Source: Candidatus Pantoea varia | GTDB taxonomy: Bacteria > Pseudomonadota > Gammaproteobacteria > Enterobacterales > Enterobacteriaceae | Assembly: GCF_900115075.1 (NCBI RefSeq) | Contig: NZ_FOVG01000001.1 | Coordinates: 1,860,001-1,924,000 of the forward strand | Direction: 5' to 3' | DNA length: 64,000 nt | Shown here: piece by piece, positions 46,950 to 56,412 of the stretch | Position numbering within the stretch: position 1 is the first letter of the stretch | Layout: each line of letters begins with the position of its first letter | Position numbers and translations under genes: made by a program | Notes under the pieces: generated by a model | What the model was told of the DNA's origin: nothing | Databases searched by the model: none | What the model saw: only the letters and a program-made list of their open reading frames with translations

Positions 46950-47969
46950 TCACCTATAATTTTCAGGAGTGTACAGCATAAAATCAACCTTTCCTGATTT
47001 ATATTCATCCGGCTGCTCACCTGTTTCAAGATGATGTAGCGCCAGTGTTATTGCCAGCTGAGCATGCCTCAACGTATTTTGATCTATGGTCAAAGTCAGC
47101 ACTCGTTTTTCGAGTAATTGCCGTGTTGTATTGTAAAGTTCATGAGTGACGTAAACCACTTTACCTCTAAGATTATAATCATTCAAAATCTCGCTAACCT
47201 GAGTGTTACCCATGCCTGTATTATAAATTCCGACAATATTTTTATCAGATGAAAGGGTTCGATTTAATAAAAGGCTGATAAGCTCCCGTTCATCCTGACT
47301 GTAAATAGGTTCGCGCACATTTATTTTAGGATAAAACTTCTGCATTACTGAAAGAAAGCCATCGACACGCTGACGATGGACTGCGTATTGCGTACGGCCG
47401 CTAATGATCACTACGTCCCCATGTGATGGTAGCATACCACCAAGTACAATGCCTGATGTACGGCCTGCGCTATATTGATCAATTCCTACGTGGCACAATC
47501 TATCAGATCCTGGTAAATCTGCTACAAGGGTTATTACCGGGACACCGCGAGATTTACACAGGGTCAGCATTTCATAAATAAGTGGGCTCTCATGTGCAAA
47601 TATAATCAAAGCGTCCATTTTTTTACTGCTGGCTTCAATGTGTTTTGCCATTTTTTCCGGAGAAGCTTCAGAGAATAAAGTTTTATGAAGTGTTATTCTG
47701 CGATAGCCTAAGTTATCAGCCAGCATGGAAAAATCTTTAGCAAGCTGTTCGAAAAAAAAAGATTTATTACTGCTCAACAGGACCTCAAGCTGCCAGGAGG
47801 GTCTATGCTTTTCCGGCAGAATACGCTTAAGTCCCGTATCACGGGCTGCCTGGAGTATTAAATTCTCCATGGCCGGCGATACTCCACCCCGATCATTAAG
47901 CACCCGATCAACTGTTGCAACACCTACACCTATTTTCTTTGCAAACTCAGTAAGAGTTAATTTTTTCAT
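46950..47969 (-). CDS. LacI-family transcriptional regulator
   Basis: A 339-residue regulator. The N-terminal helix-turn-helix and hinge (1-55) read LTEFAKKIGVGVATVDRVLNDRGGVSPAMENLIL. The rest is a periplasmic-binding-protein fold (VLLSSNKSFFFEQLAKDF, ALIIFAHESPLIYEMLTL, YSAGRTSGIVLGGML, VVIISGRTQYAVHRQRVDGF) expected to bind a sugar or similar effector; this subset resembles ribose/autoinducer-2-type domains. The gene is visibly AT-richer than its neighbours, suggesting transfer. A perfect palindrome of LacI-operator type lies 57 bases upstream. No transport or catabolic gene is adjacent, so its targets may be lost or elsewhere. The effector is unknown. Confidence 0.88.
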   Translation of the reverse strand: MKKLTLTEFAKKIGVGVATVDRVLNDRGGVSPAMENLILQAARDTGLKRILPEKHRPSWQLEVLLSSNKSFFFEQLAKDFSMLADNLGYRRITLHKTLFSEASPEKMAKHIEASSKKMDALIIFAHESPLIYEMLTLCKSRGVPVITLVADLPGSDRLCHVGIDQYSAGRTSGIVLGGMLPSHGDVVIISGRTQYAVHRQRVDGFLSVMQKFYPKINVREPIYSQDERELISLLLNRTLSSDKNIVGIYNTGMGNTQVSEILNDYNLRGKVVYVTHELYNTTRQLLEKRVLTLTIDQNTLRHAQLAITLALHHLETGEQPDEYKSGKVDFMLYTPENYR

Positions 47970-48025
47970 ATTTTATGGTATTTACTTTAACAGGTTTCGT
48001 CACTATCAAACTATAGTAAGTAATC

Positions 48026-48046
48026 TGTAACACTGCCAGTGTTACA
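48026..48046. promoter_or_regulatory. LacI-type operator
   Basis: TGTAACACTG (48026-48035), central C, CAGTGTTACA (48037-48046): a perfect 21-bp palindrome, the size and symmetry of LacI-family operators, 57 bases upstream of the regulator start. Autoregulation is inferred. Confidence 0.75.
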
Positions 48047-48682
48047 ATCTTAACTTCAATTTATATCCTTATCACATAAAAGACAAATAAATTTCACTCA
48101 AAAATAAAAGTGACACTCAAACAAAACTCTGCTTTAAGAAACACATAAACCTTACTCGCATAAAAATTAACTGGAACTTATAAAACCTTTTCAAAAGCAA
48201 CACTTCGAGACATCGCATTCTTTATGAATAAATCAGCTAATTCTAAAACTGAACAACAGGTCAGTGATTTTTTAACAGAGTTATATTATTAAAAAATGAG
48301 CTGAATTATTTACCACAAAAATGATAGCAATGATTTTAAGCCATTGCTTGCTCTGGATTGTTTACGCGATTTAAAGAAAGATCCTGTTGTCATGCAACAA
48401 ATCAATGTATATGAACGACATTGATATTCAGCCTTATCGCGTCAATCAGCCTTCATATTAGACTGGATTTAACAATACTTTGATAGGATAAAAAATTTAC
48501 TCTGTGCAGAAGTTTTCAGCCGGCGTAAGGAATTCACAGCATGAGTAAGTTAAATTCAGGCTGTTAACAACAATAGATGCTAACCATAAGGTTCACTGCC
48601 TGAGTCAGCAGAGCCCGTCAGGAACCCGGACTCAGCAAAGTTATTCAAACACGTAGTTACTTTTTAAAGCTTTGGGCCTGCG
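48047..48682. other. AT-rich gene-free stretch beyond the LacI-type operator
   Basis: 636 bases, much richer in A and T than the flanks, with no intact gene on either strand. It includes the interrupted frame 48224-48424, described separately. The regulator target would be expected here on the plus strand but is absent. Confidence 0.6.
48224..48424 (+). pseudogene. possible decayed reading frame with two in-frame stops
   Basis: One frame starts at ATG 48224 (MNKSANSKTEQQVSDF), meets TAA at 48290 and TGA at 48302, then stays open to TGA 48424, reading IIYHKNDSNDFKPLLALDC and on through DLKKDPVVMQQINVYERH. Residue composition on both sides looks protein-like, so it may be a remnant of a gene once divergent from the LacI-type regulator. 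No family is recognised, and chance is a real alternative. Confidence 0.3.
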
Positions 48683-49750
48683 TTAAACAGGTGATTCACC
48701 TAATATCCAGTTAGGCCCGGTATCAGGAAAGCCTGCCGGATAGCGACTCGCGGCGTTATATGACTGAATCCATCCCGGATAACGCGTACCCGGATGGCTG
48801 ACCTCGTCCAGCATTTCTTTTTCCTCCTCGCTCAGATTAACAGACAGTGCTCTAAGGTTATCTCTGAGCTGATGCACATTGCGCACACCCGCTATGACGC
48901 TGGTCACCTGTTCAGAAGACAGCAGCCAGGCTATTGCGATGCTGGCAGGAGTAACCCGATGTTTTTCAGAAATTGCTTTAAGAACATCCACGATGTCCCA
49001 TGCCAGGCTTTTATCAACGGGTGGAAACTCGATTTTTGCGCGTCTTGCAGAGGCCTCATTATTACCACTGCGGTCAAATTTGCCTGAAAGCAGGCCTCCT
49101 GCAAGAGGGCTCCAGCATAACAGACCTGTTTGGCTATCCTTAATTGCCGGAAGGAGTTCATGTTCAATGTCGCGGCAGGCCAGTGAATAAAAAGACTGTA
49201 CGCTGGCAAATTTCTCAAGCTTATGTTCACCTGAAATACACAAAGCTTTGGCAAGCTGCCAGCCGGCATAATTCGAACAGCCTATATAGCGAACCTTGCC
49301 CTGACGCACCATGTCGTCCAGTGTTCGTAGAACCTCTTCGATCGGTGTTACGGTATCAAAATTGTGAACCTGATAAAGGTCAATGTGATCGGTCTTAAGC
49401 CTCTTAAGGCTGGCTTCCAGCGCCTGCATAAGGTGATAGCGCGACTGCCCTGCATCGTTTGGGCCCGCATTCATTCTGCTGTGCGCTTTTGTTGCAAGAA
49501 AAACCTGACTGCGTCGCTGTGTCAGAACTTCGCCCAGTACGTTTTCAGAGCCCCCCATACCGTAGATATCCGCGGTATCAATAAAATTGATGCCAGCGTC
49601 CAGTGCCTCACCAACGATAATTTCCGCCTCTTTGCCCGTCAGACGGCCGATGGCATTACCGGCGGCATTATCCGCCCCGCCAAATGTCATCGTCCCCAGA
49701 CAAATGCGTGAAACATAAACCCCTGTTTTACCCAGTTCTGCGTATTTCAT
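48683..49750 (-). CDS. aldo/keto reductase
   Basis: A 355-residue NADPH-dependent oxidoreductase of the AKR superfamily (YajO/Tas-like group). The (beta/alpha)8 barrel has the catalytic tetrad in NFIDTADIYGMGGSE (Asp, Tyr), FLATKAHS (Lys) and YQVHNFD (His). Cofactor-binding residues lie in the C-terminal VTSVIAGVRNVHQLRDNL. Start ATG 49750 has GGAG upstream; the frame continues open 28 codons into the promoter of the divergent AraC gene. The substrate is unknown. The divergent AraC-family gene 98 bases away is the likely regulator. Confidence 0.9.
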   Translation of the reverse strand: MKYAELGKTGVYVSRICLGTMTFGGADNAAGNAIGRLTGKEAEIIVGEALDAGINFIDTADIYGMGGSENVLGEVLTQRRSQVFLATKAHSRMNAGPNDAGQSRYHLMQALEASLKRLKTDHIDLYQVHNFDTVTPIEEVLRTLDDMVRQGKVRYIGCSNYAGWQLAKALCISGEHKLEKFASVQSFYSLACRDIEHELLPAIKDSQTGLLCWSPLAGGLLSGKFDRSGNNEASARRAKIEFPPVDKSLAWDIVDVLKAISEKHRVTPASIAIAWLLSSEQVTSVIAGVRNVHQLRDNLRALSVNLSEEEKEMLDEVSHPGTRYPGWIQSYNAASRYPAGFPDTGPNWILGESPV

Positions 49751-49848
49751 TTTGTTTTCTCCAGTGAGCTTCAAAGAATAATGACGCAGATGAACGCTTT
49801 CTTTTAATATAGAAATCCCTTTTTTGTTATTCATTCGTCCAGGAAGTT

Positions 49849-50766
49849 ATGGATCCGCTGTCTGATATTCTTTCACTTCTGAAGGCAGAGGCCGTTCTTA
49901 CGGCCCGTATGGAAGCACGTGGCCCCTGGGCAATGCGGTTTCCCTCTTATAAACACATTAAGTTCGGCTCTGTGCTCAAGGGCAACTTCTGGCTCTGGAT
50001 GGACGGAATGCAGCCTCTGCTGCTTGAAAAAGGAGACTTCTATCTTCTGACTTCGGGTGAGGCTTACTGCTGTGGCTCAAATCCGGCATTGATGGTGAGT
50101 GACGGACGGCAGATATTCTCTGCTCACCGTGAGGCGGATGGCGTAGTCCGCTACGGTCAGGGAGAACTTACCAGTGAGGGGATTGGGGGGAGATTCGTAT
50201 TTGAGGAGGCTTCCAGCCCACTGCTTTTAAAACATCTGCCTCCGGTGCTGGTTTCACGACGAGAGGTAAGTTCTTCTCCTGCACTTACCGCCCTTATCAC
50301 TTTGCTTTCGCATGAGACATCAACGCTTCGTCCCGGACACGACATTGTGGCCAGTAGTATGGCAATACTTGTTCTGGTGCAGATGCTGAGGGAATACTTA
50401 GAGAATAATCAGAAAGGGACATCCTGGCTGAATGCGCTCGGCGACAGGAAAATAGGACCCGCACTGACACTAATACATTCTTCTCCATCTGCAGACTGGA
50501 CGCTGGCAAGTCTGTCTGCAAAATCGGCTATGTCCCGCAGTGCGTTCGCCAGTAGGTTTCATCAGCTTACCGGTTCAACGCCCGGGAATTATCTGACGTC
50601 ATGGCGAATGGAACTGGCATGCGCTGAACTCAGGAAGCATCACTTAAGTATTACTGAGATAGCCAGATTAGCCGGATATAAATCTGTTCCCTCTTTTGCT
50701 CTGGCCTTCAAACGTCATACCGGAAGAACGCCAGGAGGCTATCGTAATCTGCATAAGAACAGTTAA
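49849..50766 (+). CDS. AraC-family regulator with cupin-type sensor domain
   Basis: A 305-residue transcriptional regulator. The N-terminal domain (about 1-180) is the AraC cupin_6 type: ARGPWAMRFPSYKHIKFGSVLKG, LEKGDFYLLTSGEAYCC. The C-terminal double helix-turn-helix (about 205-300) reads WTLASLSAKSAMSRSAFASRFHQLTGSTPGNYLTSWRM, then ITEIARLAGYKSVPSFALAFKRHTGRTPGGYR. Such regulators often control a divergent oxidoreductase gene, here the aldo/keto reductase. GGAAGTT lies before the ATG. Confidence 0.9.
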   Translation: MDPLSDILSLLKAEAVLTARMEARGPWAMRFPSYKHIKFGSVLKGNFWLWMDGMQPLLLEKGDFYLLTSGEAYCCGSNPALMVSDGRQIFSAHREADGVVRYGQGELTSEGIGGRFVFEEASSPLLLKHLPPVLVSRREVSSSPALTALITLLSHETSTLRPGHDIVASSMAILVLVQMLREYLENNQKGTSWLNALGDRKIGPALTLIHSSPSADWTLASLSAKSAMSRSAFASRFHQLTGSTPGNYLTSWRMELACAELRKHHLSITEIARLAGYKSVPSFALAFKRHTGRTPGGYRNLHKNS

Positions 50767-51006
50767 CAGGCCACTCTGATAACTGTCTTTTTAATGCATA
50801 TGAAAATTTATCGCAGTATTCAAAGATACAATGTCCGCTTCTGGCACAAAACGGACGTTAGTATCTGCCCAAATCGGCCTATTTTGACTAACCCCCAAAT
50901 AAGTTAACGTCTGAACAAAGCACCTGCCCAGGCCCCGGTATCAATCACTCCCGTTGCGTCATCTCTTTATGATCTCCAACCACCAACCCTTTTACCCGTT
51001 AACATC

Positions 51007-51882
51007 TCACCCCACATCCCTCCCCATTCTGACCATTGCCCGATACCATGCTCCGCGCTGAATCGACCATCTCAACCCCACCGCTATCGCATTAATCTTC
51101 TGGTCAATGATTGCCTGCTGAAAGCGGCCAATCTCCGTACCGGACATCGCCTGCGCCCACGCGGGCATCAGACCGAATCCCGACTTCAGCATGATTTTCA
51201 TCACCGGTTTCGCCTGCCAGCTCGGCGCAGGGGCATTCATCAGCAAGCGCGTCACTTCGGCCGTGCGATGATCAAAGCGCAGCTCTGCACGCATCTGTTG
51301 CAGGTAATCCGCAACATCGATGACGCTTTTAGGCACCCTCTCCGCGCCCAGCGCTTCGGCAATCTGCGCCGCTTCCTGATAGTACTGATCCTGCTCGGCG
51401 CGGGTGAGGTGTGGATTTTTGTAGCGCAGATGAGCCGCCAGAAAACGGCTGGTCTCCGCCACATGCACCCAGGTCAGCAGATGCGGATCGCTGGCGGCAT
51501 AGGGTTTACCTTCGCTGTCGACGCCGCTGACTTTCAGGTGAATGCGTTTTACGCGGTCGATCAGCGTCTGTGCATCCTGCGAATTCCCGTAGGTGGTCAC
51601 GGCGATAAACTGACTGGTGCGCCGCAGGCGACCCATCATATCTTCGCGGAAATTAGAGTGATCCCAGACGCCCGCCAGCGCCGCCGGATGCAGCATCTGC
51701 AACAGCAGCGCGCTGATCCCGCCGCACATCATAGAGGTGAAGTCACCGTGGACGCGCCAGATCACGCTGTCCGGGCCAAACAGGCCGGGATCGCCAGGCG
51801 GTTGAGAAAGGTCAAATTCATTCATCGACAGGCCATTAAGGCGGAAGACCTGTTGCTGAATGCGGTCACGCAGATTAATCAT
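51007..51882 (-). CDS. oxygenase MpaB-like protein (DUF2236)
   Basis: A 291-residue protein of the DUF2236/MpaB/Lcp-like family, whose characterised members are haem-dependent oxygenases acting on rubber or secondary metabolites. Conserved blocks are DSVIWRVHGDFTSMMCGG, LLLQMLHPAALAGVWDHSNF, LLTWVHVAETSRFLAAH (the WVH with the putative haem-ligand His) and DFDHR-like LRFDHRTAEVTRLL. The C-terminal half is helical. No signal peptide. The substrate is unknown. Two hairpins separate it from bglX. Confidence 0.85.
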   Translation of the reverse strand: MINLRDRIQQQVFRLNGLSMNEFDLSQPPGDPGLFGPDSVIWRVHGDFTSMMCGGISALLLQMLHPAALAGVWDHSNFREDMMGRLRRTSQFIAVTTYGNSQDAQTLIDRVKRIHLKVSGVDSEGKPYAASDPHLLTWVHVAETSRFLAAHLRYKNPHLTRAEQDQYYQEAAQIAEALGAERVPKSVIDVADYLQQMRAELRFDHRTAEVTRLLMNAPAPSWQAKPVMKIMLKSGFGLMPAWAQAMSGTEIGRFQQAIIDQKINAIAVGLRWSIQRGAWYRAMVRMGRDVG

Positions 51883-51903
51883 GGCGGCTCTGATAGTGGA
51901 TAT

Positions 51904-51967
51904 GATGCGGCGCGCAATAGCAGGACGCTACGACGCGCCGCATCACCTTCCCCTGACGTCAGGGGAA
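51904..51967. repeat. two adjacent hairpins between the MpaB-like gene and bglX
   Basis: GATGCGGCGCG (51904-51914) / CGCGCCGCATC (51934-51944) is a perfect 11-bp pair. Next, TTCCCCTGACGTCAGGGGAA (51948-51967) is a 20-bp perfect palindrome. They lie just after bglX, so they could end or stabilise its transcript; no T run follows. Confidence 0.55.
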
Positions 51968-51977
51968 AGGCTGACGG

Positions 51978-54275
51978 TTATAAATAGTTGAACTGCGCAT
52001 CCTGAGTACGCACGGAATCGAGTCCAATCATCACGTTGAATTTGCCTGGCTCCGCAACGTGCTGCATCTGCTGGTTCCAGAATTTCAGCGCATCGACGTC
52101 GATCTTAAAGGACACGGTTTGCGACTCGCCCGCTTTCAGCATGATGCGCTTGAAGCCACGCAGTTCCTGTACCGGACGGCTGATGGAAGCGACCGGATCG
52201 TTGAGGTACATCTGCACCACCGTCGCACCATCGCGCTTACCGCTATTGGTTACCGTGACGCTGGCTTCGATGCTGCCGTCACGCGGCATGGTTGGCGACG
52301 ACATTTTGACCGGCGACACGGTGAAAGTGGTGTAGCTCAGGCCGTAACCAAACGGATAGAGCGGGCCGTTAGCCGCATCGTAGTAGTGCGAGGTGTACTT
52401 GTTCGGCTTAGCAAAGTTGTAAGGACGACCGGTTGGCAGATGGTTGTAGTAGATCGGAATCTGACCCACTGAACGCGGGAAGGAAACCGGCAGTTTGCCC
52501 GAGGGGTTGTAGTCGCCGAACAGCACATCGGCGATGGCGTTGCCGCCTTCGGTGCCGCTGAACCAGGTCTCCAGCATCGCATCAGCCATGCGATCTTCAT
52601 TCACCACCGACAGCGGGCGTCCATTCATCAACACGATTACCAGCGGCTTACCGGTGGCTTTCAGTGCCGCTAGCAGCTTCTGCTGGCTTGGCGGGATCAC
52701 AAGGTCGCTGCGGCTGGAGGCTTCATGCGCCATACCCTGCGCTTCGCCCACGGCGGCAACCACCACATCGGCCTGCTTCGCTTTGGCGACCGCGTCATCA
52801 ATCATCTGCTGGGCTGAACGCGTATCCACGGAAACCGCCTGCTCATAGAGGTTCAGGAAGTCCTGAATCCCTTTGTTGTCGGTAACGTTAGCCCCCTTCT
52901 CATAGAGCAGCGTCGCTTTGCCTTCGGTAGCATTGCGCATGCCCTGCAGCAGCGAAACGGATTGCTTCGCTACACCCGCCGCGGACCAGCTGCCCATAAT
53001 GTCACGCTGACTGTCTGCCAGCGGACCGATCAGGGCAAGGGTGCCGGATTTTTTCAGCGGCAGCGTTTCCAGGCGGTTTTTCAGCAATACGATACTTTTA
53101 CGCGCGACGTCGCGCGCTTCAGCCCGGTGCAGGCGGCTTTCCGCATTGGTGTCCTGCGGGTCGTCTTCTTTCGGACCTAAATGGCTGTAGGGATCGTTAA
53201 ACAGCCCCATATCATATTTGACGTTAAGCACATGGCGCGCCGCATCATCAATTTCAGCCATGGTGACGTCGCCGCTTTTCACCAGCGCCGGCAGATACTT
53301 GCTGTAATATTCGTCACTCATGCTCATATCGACGCCCGACTTCAGGGCGATGCGCACCGCTTCCTGCGGATCGCTGGCGACGCCATGTTTGATCAGCTCT
53401 TTAATAGCACCGTGATCGCTGATGGTGATGCCTTTGAATTTCCACTTATCGCGCAGCAGATCTTTCAGCAGCCAGCTGTCCGCCGTGGCGGGCACGCCAT
53501 TGATCGAGTTCAGCGCGACCATCACGCCGCCGCTTCCCGCATCCAGTGAGGCTTTATAAGGCGGCAGATAGTCCTGGAACATGCGCTGCGGACTCATGTC
53601 CACGGTGTTGTAATCGCGTCCCCCTTCCACTGCGCCATAGAGTGCGAAGTGCTTCACGCTGGTCATCACGCTGTAGCGATCGGCGGCGCTTTTGCCCTGC
53701 ATCGACTGCACCATGCTGCGACCCATTTCGCTGGTGAGATACGTATCCTCACCAAAACCTTCTGAGCCACGGCCCCAGCGCGGTTCACGGCTGACATCCA
53801 CCATCGGTGCCCAGGTCATATTCAGACCATCGTCGGCCGCTTCATAGGCAGAAACGCGCCCCACCTCTTTCACCGCATCCAGATCCCAGCTCGATGCCAG
53901 GGCTAAAGGAATCGGGAAAATGGTGCGCTGACCATGAATAACGTCGTAGGCGAAAAACAGCGGGATCTTCAGGCGGCTAAGCTGCATCGCCTGATCCTGC
54001 ATCGCGCGGATATCCTGACGGGTCACGGTATTAAAGATCGCGCCAACCTGACTCTTCTGAATCATGTCGCGAATCACTTCTTTCGGATTATCAGGTCCGA
54101 CGCTGATTAAACGCAGCTGGCCGATTTTCTCGTCCAGCGTCATTTTTTTAAGCAGTTGGTTAACGAAGGCATCCCGCGCCTGTTCGGTCATCGGGTGGTT
54201 ACCTTGCATTGTCTCAGCCAATGCGGGTTGCATCGCCAGGGAGACAGCGAGACTAACAGAGTAAATCCATTTCAT
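51978..54275 (-). CDS. bglX: periplasmic beta-glucosidase BglX (GH3)
   Basis: A 765-residue enzyme, the same length as E. coli BglX. The signal peptide MKWIYSVSLAVSLAMQ ends near ALAE. The GH3 N-terminal barrel has the catalytic nucleophile region RDKWKFKGITISDHGAIKELI (Asp), substrate residues KHFALYGAVEGGRDYN, the second alpha/beta domain with VVAAVGEAQGMAHEASSRSDL, and a C-terminal fibronectin type III-like domain (GATVVQMYLNDPVASISRPVQELRGFK). I start at ATG 54275, as in E. coli; the frame is open for 48 further codons past the signal. Adjacent dld is divergent, as in E. coli. Confidence 0.96.
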   Translation of the reverse strand: MKWIYSVSLAVSLAMQPALAETMQGNHPMTEQARDAFVNQLLKKMTLDEKIGQLRLISVGPDNPKEVIRDMIQKSQVGAIFNTVTRQDIRAMQDQAMQLSRLKIPLFFAYDVIHGQRTIFPIPLALASSWDLDAVKEVGRVSAYEAADDGLNMTWAPMVDVSREPRWGRGSEGFGEDTYLTSEMGRSMVQSMQGKSAADRYSVMTSVKHFALYGAVEGGRDYNTVDMSPQRMFQDYLPPYKASLDAGSGGVMVALNSINGVPATADSWLLKDLLRDKWKFKGITISDHGAIKELIKHGVASDPQEAVRIALKSGVDMSMSDEYYSKYLPALVKSGDVTMAEIDDAARHVLNVKYDMGLFNDPYSHLGPKEDDPQDTNAESRLHRAEARDVARKSIVLLKNRLETLPLKKSGTLALIGPLADSQRDIMGSWSAAGVAKQSVSLLQGMRNATEGKATLLYEKGANVTDNKGIQDFLNLYEQAVSVDTRSAQQMIDDAVAKAKQADVVVAAVGEAQGMAHEASSRSDLVIPPSQQKLLAALKATGKPLVIVLMNGRPLSVVNEDRMADAMLETWFSGTEGGNAIADVLFGDYNPSGKLPVSFPRSVGQIPIYYNHLPTGRPYNFAKPNKYTSHYYDAANGPLYPFGYGLSYTTFTVSPVKMSSPTMPRDGSIEASVTVTNSGKRDGATVVQMYLNDPVASISRPVQELRGFKRIMLKAGESQTVSFKIDVDALKFWNQQMQHVAEPGKFNVMIGLDSVRTQDAQFNYL

Positions 54276-54430
54276 CAGGTTGGGTTCTCTTAAGTAACTG
54301 CGCAATATCGAATTAACAGGCGGCAGTGTGCCACAAGATGAGAATAGCAGGTAGCGGCCAGGCTCACACTGCGTTGAGGTCAGTGGACGTGCTACAGTTA
54401 GGACGAAATGATAAGACAAGGGAATTGCTC

Positions 54431-56134
54431 ATGATACAAACCTCTGCCCTGCTTTCTGACCTGCGCCGTCTGGTCGGCCCCTCCCATCTGCTGACTGAAC
54501 CTGAACAGACCGCCCGCTATCGCAAAGGTTTTCGCTCTGGCGAAGGTGAGGCGCTGGCCGTGGCGTTTCCCGGCACGCTGCTGGAGTTGTGGCGGGTTTT
54601 GCAGGCGCTGGTGAATGCGGATGTTATCATCCTGATGCAGGCGGCGAATACCGGCCTGACTGAAGGTTCAACGCCGCATGGCGATGATTACGATCGTCCG
54701 CTGGTGATCGTCAGTACGCTGCGACTTGATAAGCTTCAGTTGATCGATGAAGGCCATCAGGTACTGGCGTTCCCCGGCAGCACACTCTATCAGCTGGAAA
54801 AAGCACTGAAGCCGCTGGGACGAGAGCCTCACTCGGTGATTGGCTCCTCCTGTATTGGTGCCTCAGTACTGGGCGGCATCTGCAATAACTCCGGCGGATC
54901 GCTGATCAAGCGCGGTCCGGCCTACAGCGAAATGGCCCTGTTTGCCCAGATTGATGCGCAGGGAAGACTGAAGCTGGTGAACCATCTCGGCATCGATCTG
55001 GGGACGTCGCCTGAAGAGATTCTGGGGCGGCTGGATGACGATCGCTGGCAGTCCAGAGATGTGCAGCACGATGGCCGTCACGCCTCCGATCATGAATATG
55101 CTGACCGGGTCCGTGAAGTCGATGCGGATACGCCAGCGCGTTACAACGCTGATGCGCGTCGCCTGTTTGAGGCGTCCGGCTGTGCCGGGAAACTGGCGGT
55201 CTTCGCAGTGCGACTCGATACCTTCCCCAGCGAACCACAGCAGCAGGTGTTTTACATCGGCACCAACGAACCCGATGTGCTCAACGATATCCGCCGTCAC
55301 ATGCTGGCGCATTTCACTCATCTGCCGGTGGCGGGTGAATATATGCACCGCGACATCTATGACATTGCGGAAGTCTACGGCAAAGATACCTTCCTGATGA
55401 TCGACAAGCTGGGCACCGATAAGATGCCGCTGTTTTTCACGATCAAGGGACGGGTTGATGCCTGGCTGAGCAAACTCTCCTTCGTTAAACCGCACTTCAG
55501 CGATCGCCTGTTGCAGCGCCTGAGTAAACTGTTCCCGGCACATCTGCCTGAACGCATGAAGCAGTATCGTGACAAATATGAACATCATCTGATGCTGAAA
55601 ATGTCAGGCGATGGGGTGGCGGAAGCGCGTAATTATCTGCGCGATTATTTCCGCGAAGGCGGCGGCGAGTTCTTCGAGTGTGAAGGCAAAGAAGGTGCCC
55701 ACGCCTTTCTGCATCGCTTCGCGGCAGCAGGTGCGGCCGTGCGCTATCACGCGGTGCATGCGGATGAGGTCGAGGATATTCTGGCGCTGGATATCGCCCT
55801 GCGTCGTAACGATGCGGACTGGTTCGAAACCCTGCCCGATGAAATCCGTGCCTCGCTGAGCCATCGCCTCTACTATGGTCACTTCTTCTGTCATGTCTTC
55901 CATCAGGATTACATCGTCAAAAAAGGCGTCGATGTGCATGCGCTGAAAACGCAGATGCTGGAGATCCTTCAGGCGCGTGGCGCAGAATATCCCGCTGAGC
56001 ATAACGTCGGTCATCTCTATCAGGCGAAACCGCAACTGGCGGCGTTCTATCGCCAGCTCGATCCCACTAACAGCTTTAATCCCGGTATTGGCAAAACCAG
56101 CAAACAAAAAGGCTGGGCGGTGAAACAGGTTTAA
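54431..56134 (+). CDS. dld: quinone-dependent D-lactate dehydrogenase Dld
   Basis: A 567-residue FAD enzyme on the inner face of the membrane that oxidises D-lactate to pyruvate and passes electrons to quinone. The FAD-binding PCMH-type domain shows LMQAANTGLTEGSTPHGDDYDRP, VIGSSCIGASVLGGICNNSGGSLIKRGPAYSE. The middle cap region and the membrane-binding part (ESP-rich basic stretches, KLSFVKPHFSDRLLQRLSKLFP) follow, with NVGHLYQAKPQL and DPTNSFNPGIGKTS at the end. Start ATG 54431 has AAGGGAATTG upstream; the frame is open earlier but without support. It is next to bglX and before pbpG in E. coli order, with chiP, chitobiase and the channel gene inserted. Confidence 0.95.
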   Translation: MIQTSALLSDLRRLVGPSHLLTEPEQTARYRKGFRSGEGEALAVAFPGTLLELWRVLQALVNADVIILMQAANTGLTEGSTPHGDDYDRPLVIVSTLRLDKLQLIDEGHQVLAFPGSTLYQLEKALKPLGREPHSVIGSSCIGASVLGGICNNSGGSLIKRGPAYSEMALFAQIDAQGRLKLVNHLGIDLGTSPEEILGRLDDDRWQSRDVQHDGRHASDHEYADRVREVDADTPARYNADARRLFEASGCAGKLAVFAVRLDTFPSEPQQQVFYIGTNEPDVLNDIRRHMLAHFTHLPVAGEYMHRDIYDIAEVYGKDTFLMIDKLGTDKMPLFFTIKGRVDAWLSKLSFVKPHFSDRLLQRLSKLFPAHLPERMKQYRDKYEHHLMLKMSGDGVAEARNYLRDYFREGGGEFFECEGKEGAHAFLHRFAAAGAAVRYHAVHADEVEDILALDIALRRNDADWFETLPDEIRASLSHRLYYGHFFCHVFHQDYIVKKGVDVHALKTQMLEILQARGAEYPAEHNVGHLYQAKPQLAAFYRQLDPTNSFNPGIGKTSKQKGWAVKQV

Positions 56135-56143
56135 TGGCGTTAC

Positions 56144-56175
56144 CGGTCAGCCAGCCTGTCTGAGCAGGCTGACCG
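56144..56175 (+). terminator. hairpin after dld
   Basis: CGGTCAGCC (56144-56152) pairs with GGCTGACCG (56167-56175), and an alternative inner pairing CAGCCTG/CAGGCTG overlaps it. No T run follows; a terminator-like or 3'-stabilising element 10 bases after the stop. Confidence 0.5.
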
Positions 56176-56330
56176 TCACCGTTCTGGTTGACACACTCAC
56201 TCCTCGTTGCGGCCCATTTTATTACTAACAACTTCATCAAAAAATTAATTCTCCTTCCCAGATTGCACCTTCTTTATTTTCTCTCATTGGGTTCTGCGCA
56301 ACGTCTCACAAATCCTCATCCTGCTAATTG

Positions 56331-56351
56331 ATAATTCGCGTCGCGAAAAAT
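56331..56351. promoter_or_regulatory. NagC-type operator upstream of chiP
   Basis: TTCGCG-T-CGCGAA (56335-56347), flanked by A/T, is a perfect palindrome fitting the NagC/Mlc class (ATTCGC...GCGAAT). It lies 66 bases before the chiP start. NagC represses chiP in E. coli until N-acetylglucosamine 6-phosphate is present. Confidence 0.7.
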
Positions 56352-56412
56352 AGATTGTCGCCACAATAATAATATTTTTATTAAATTGGATTTCATTCAG
56401 GGAGGATGAGTG

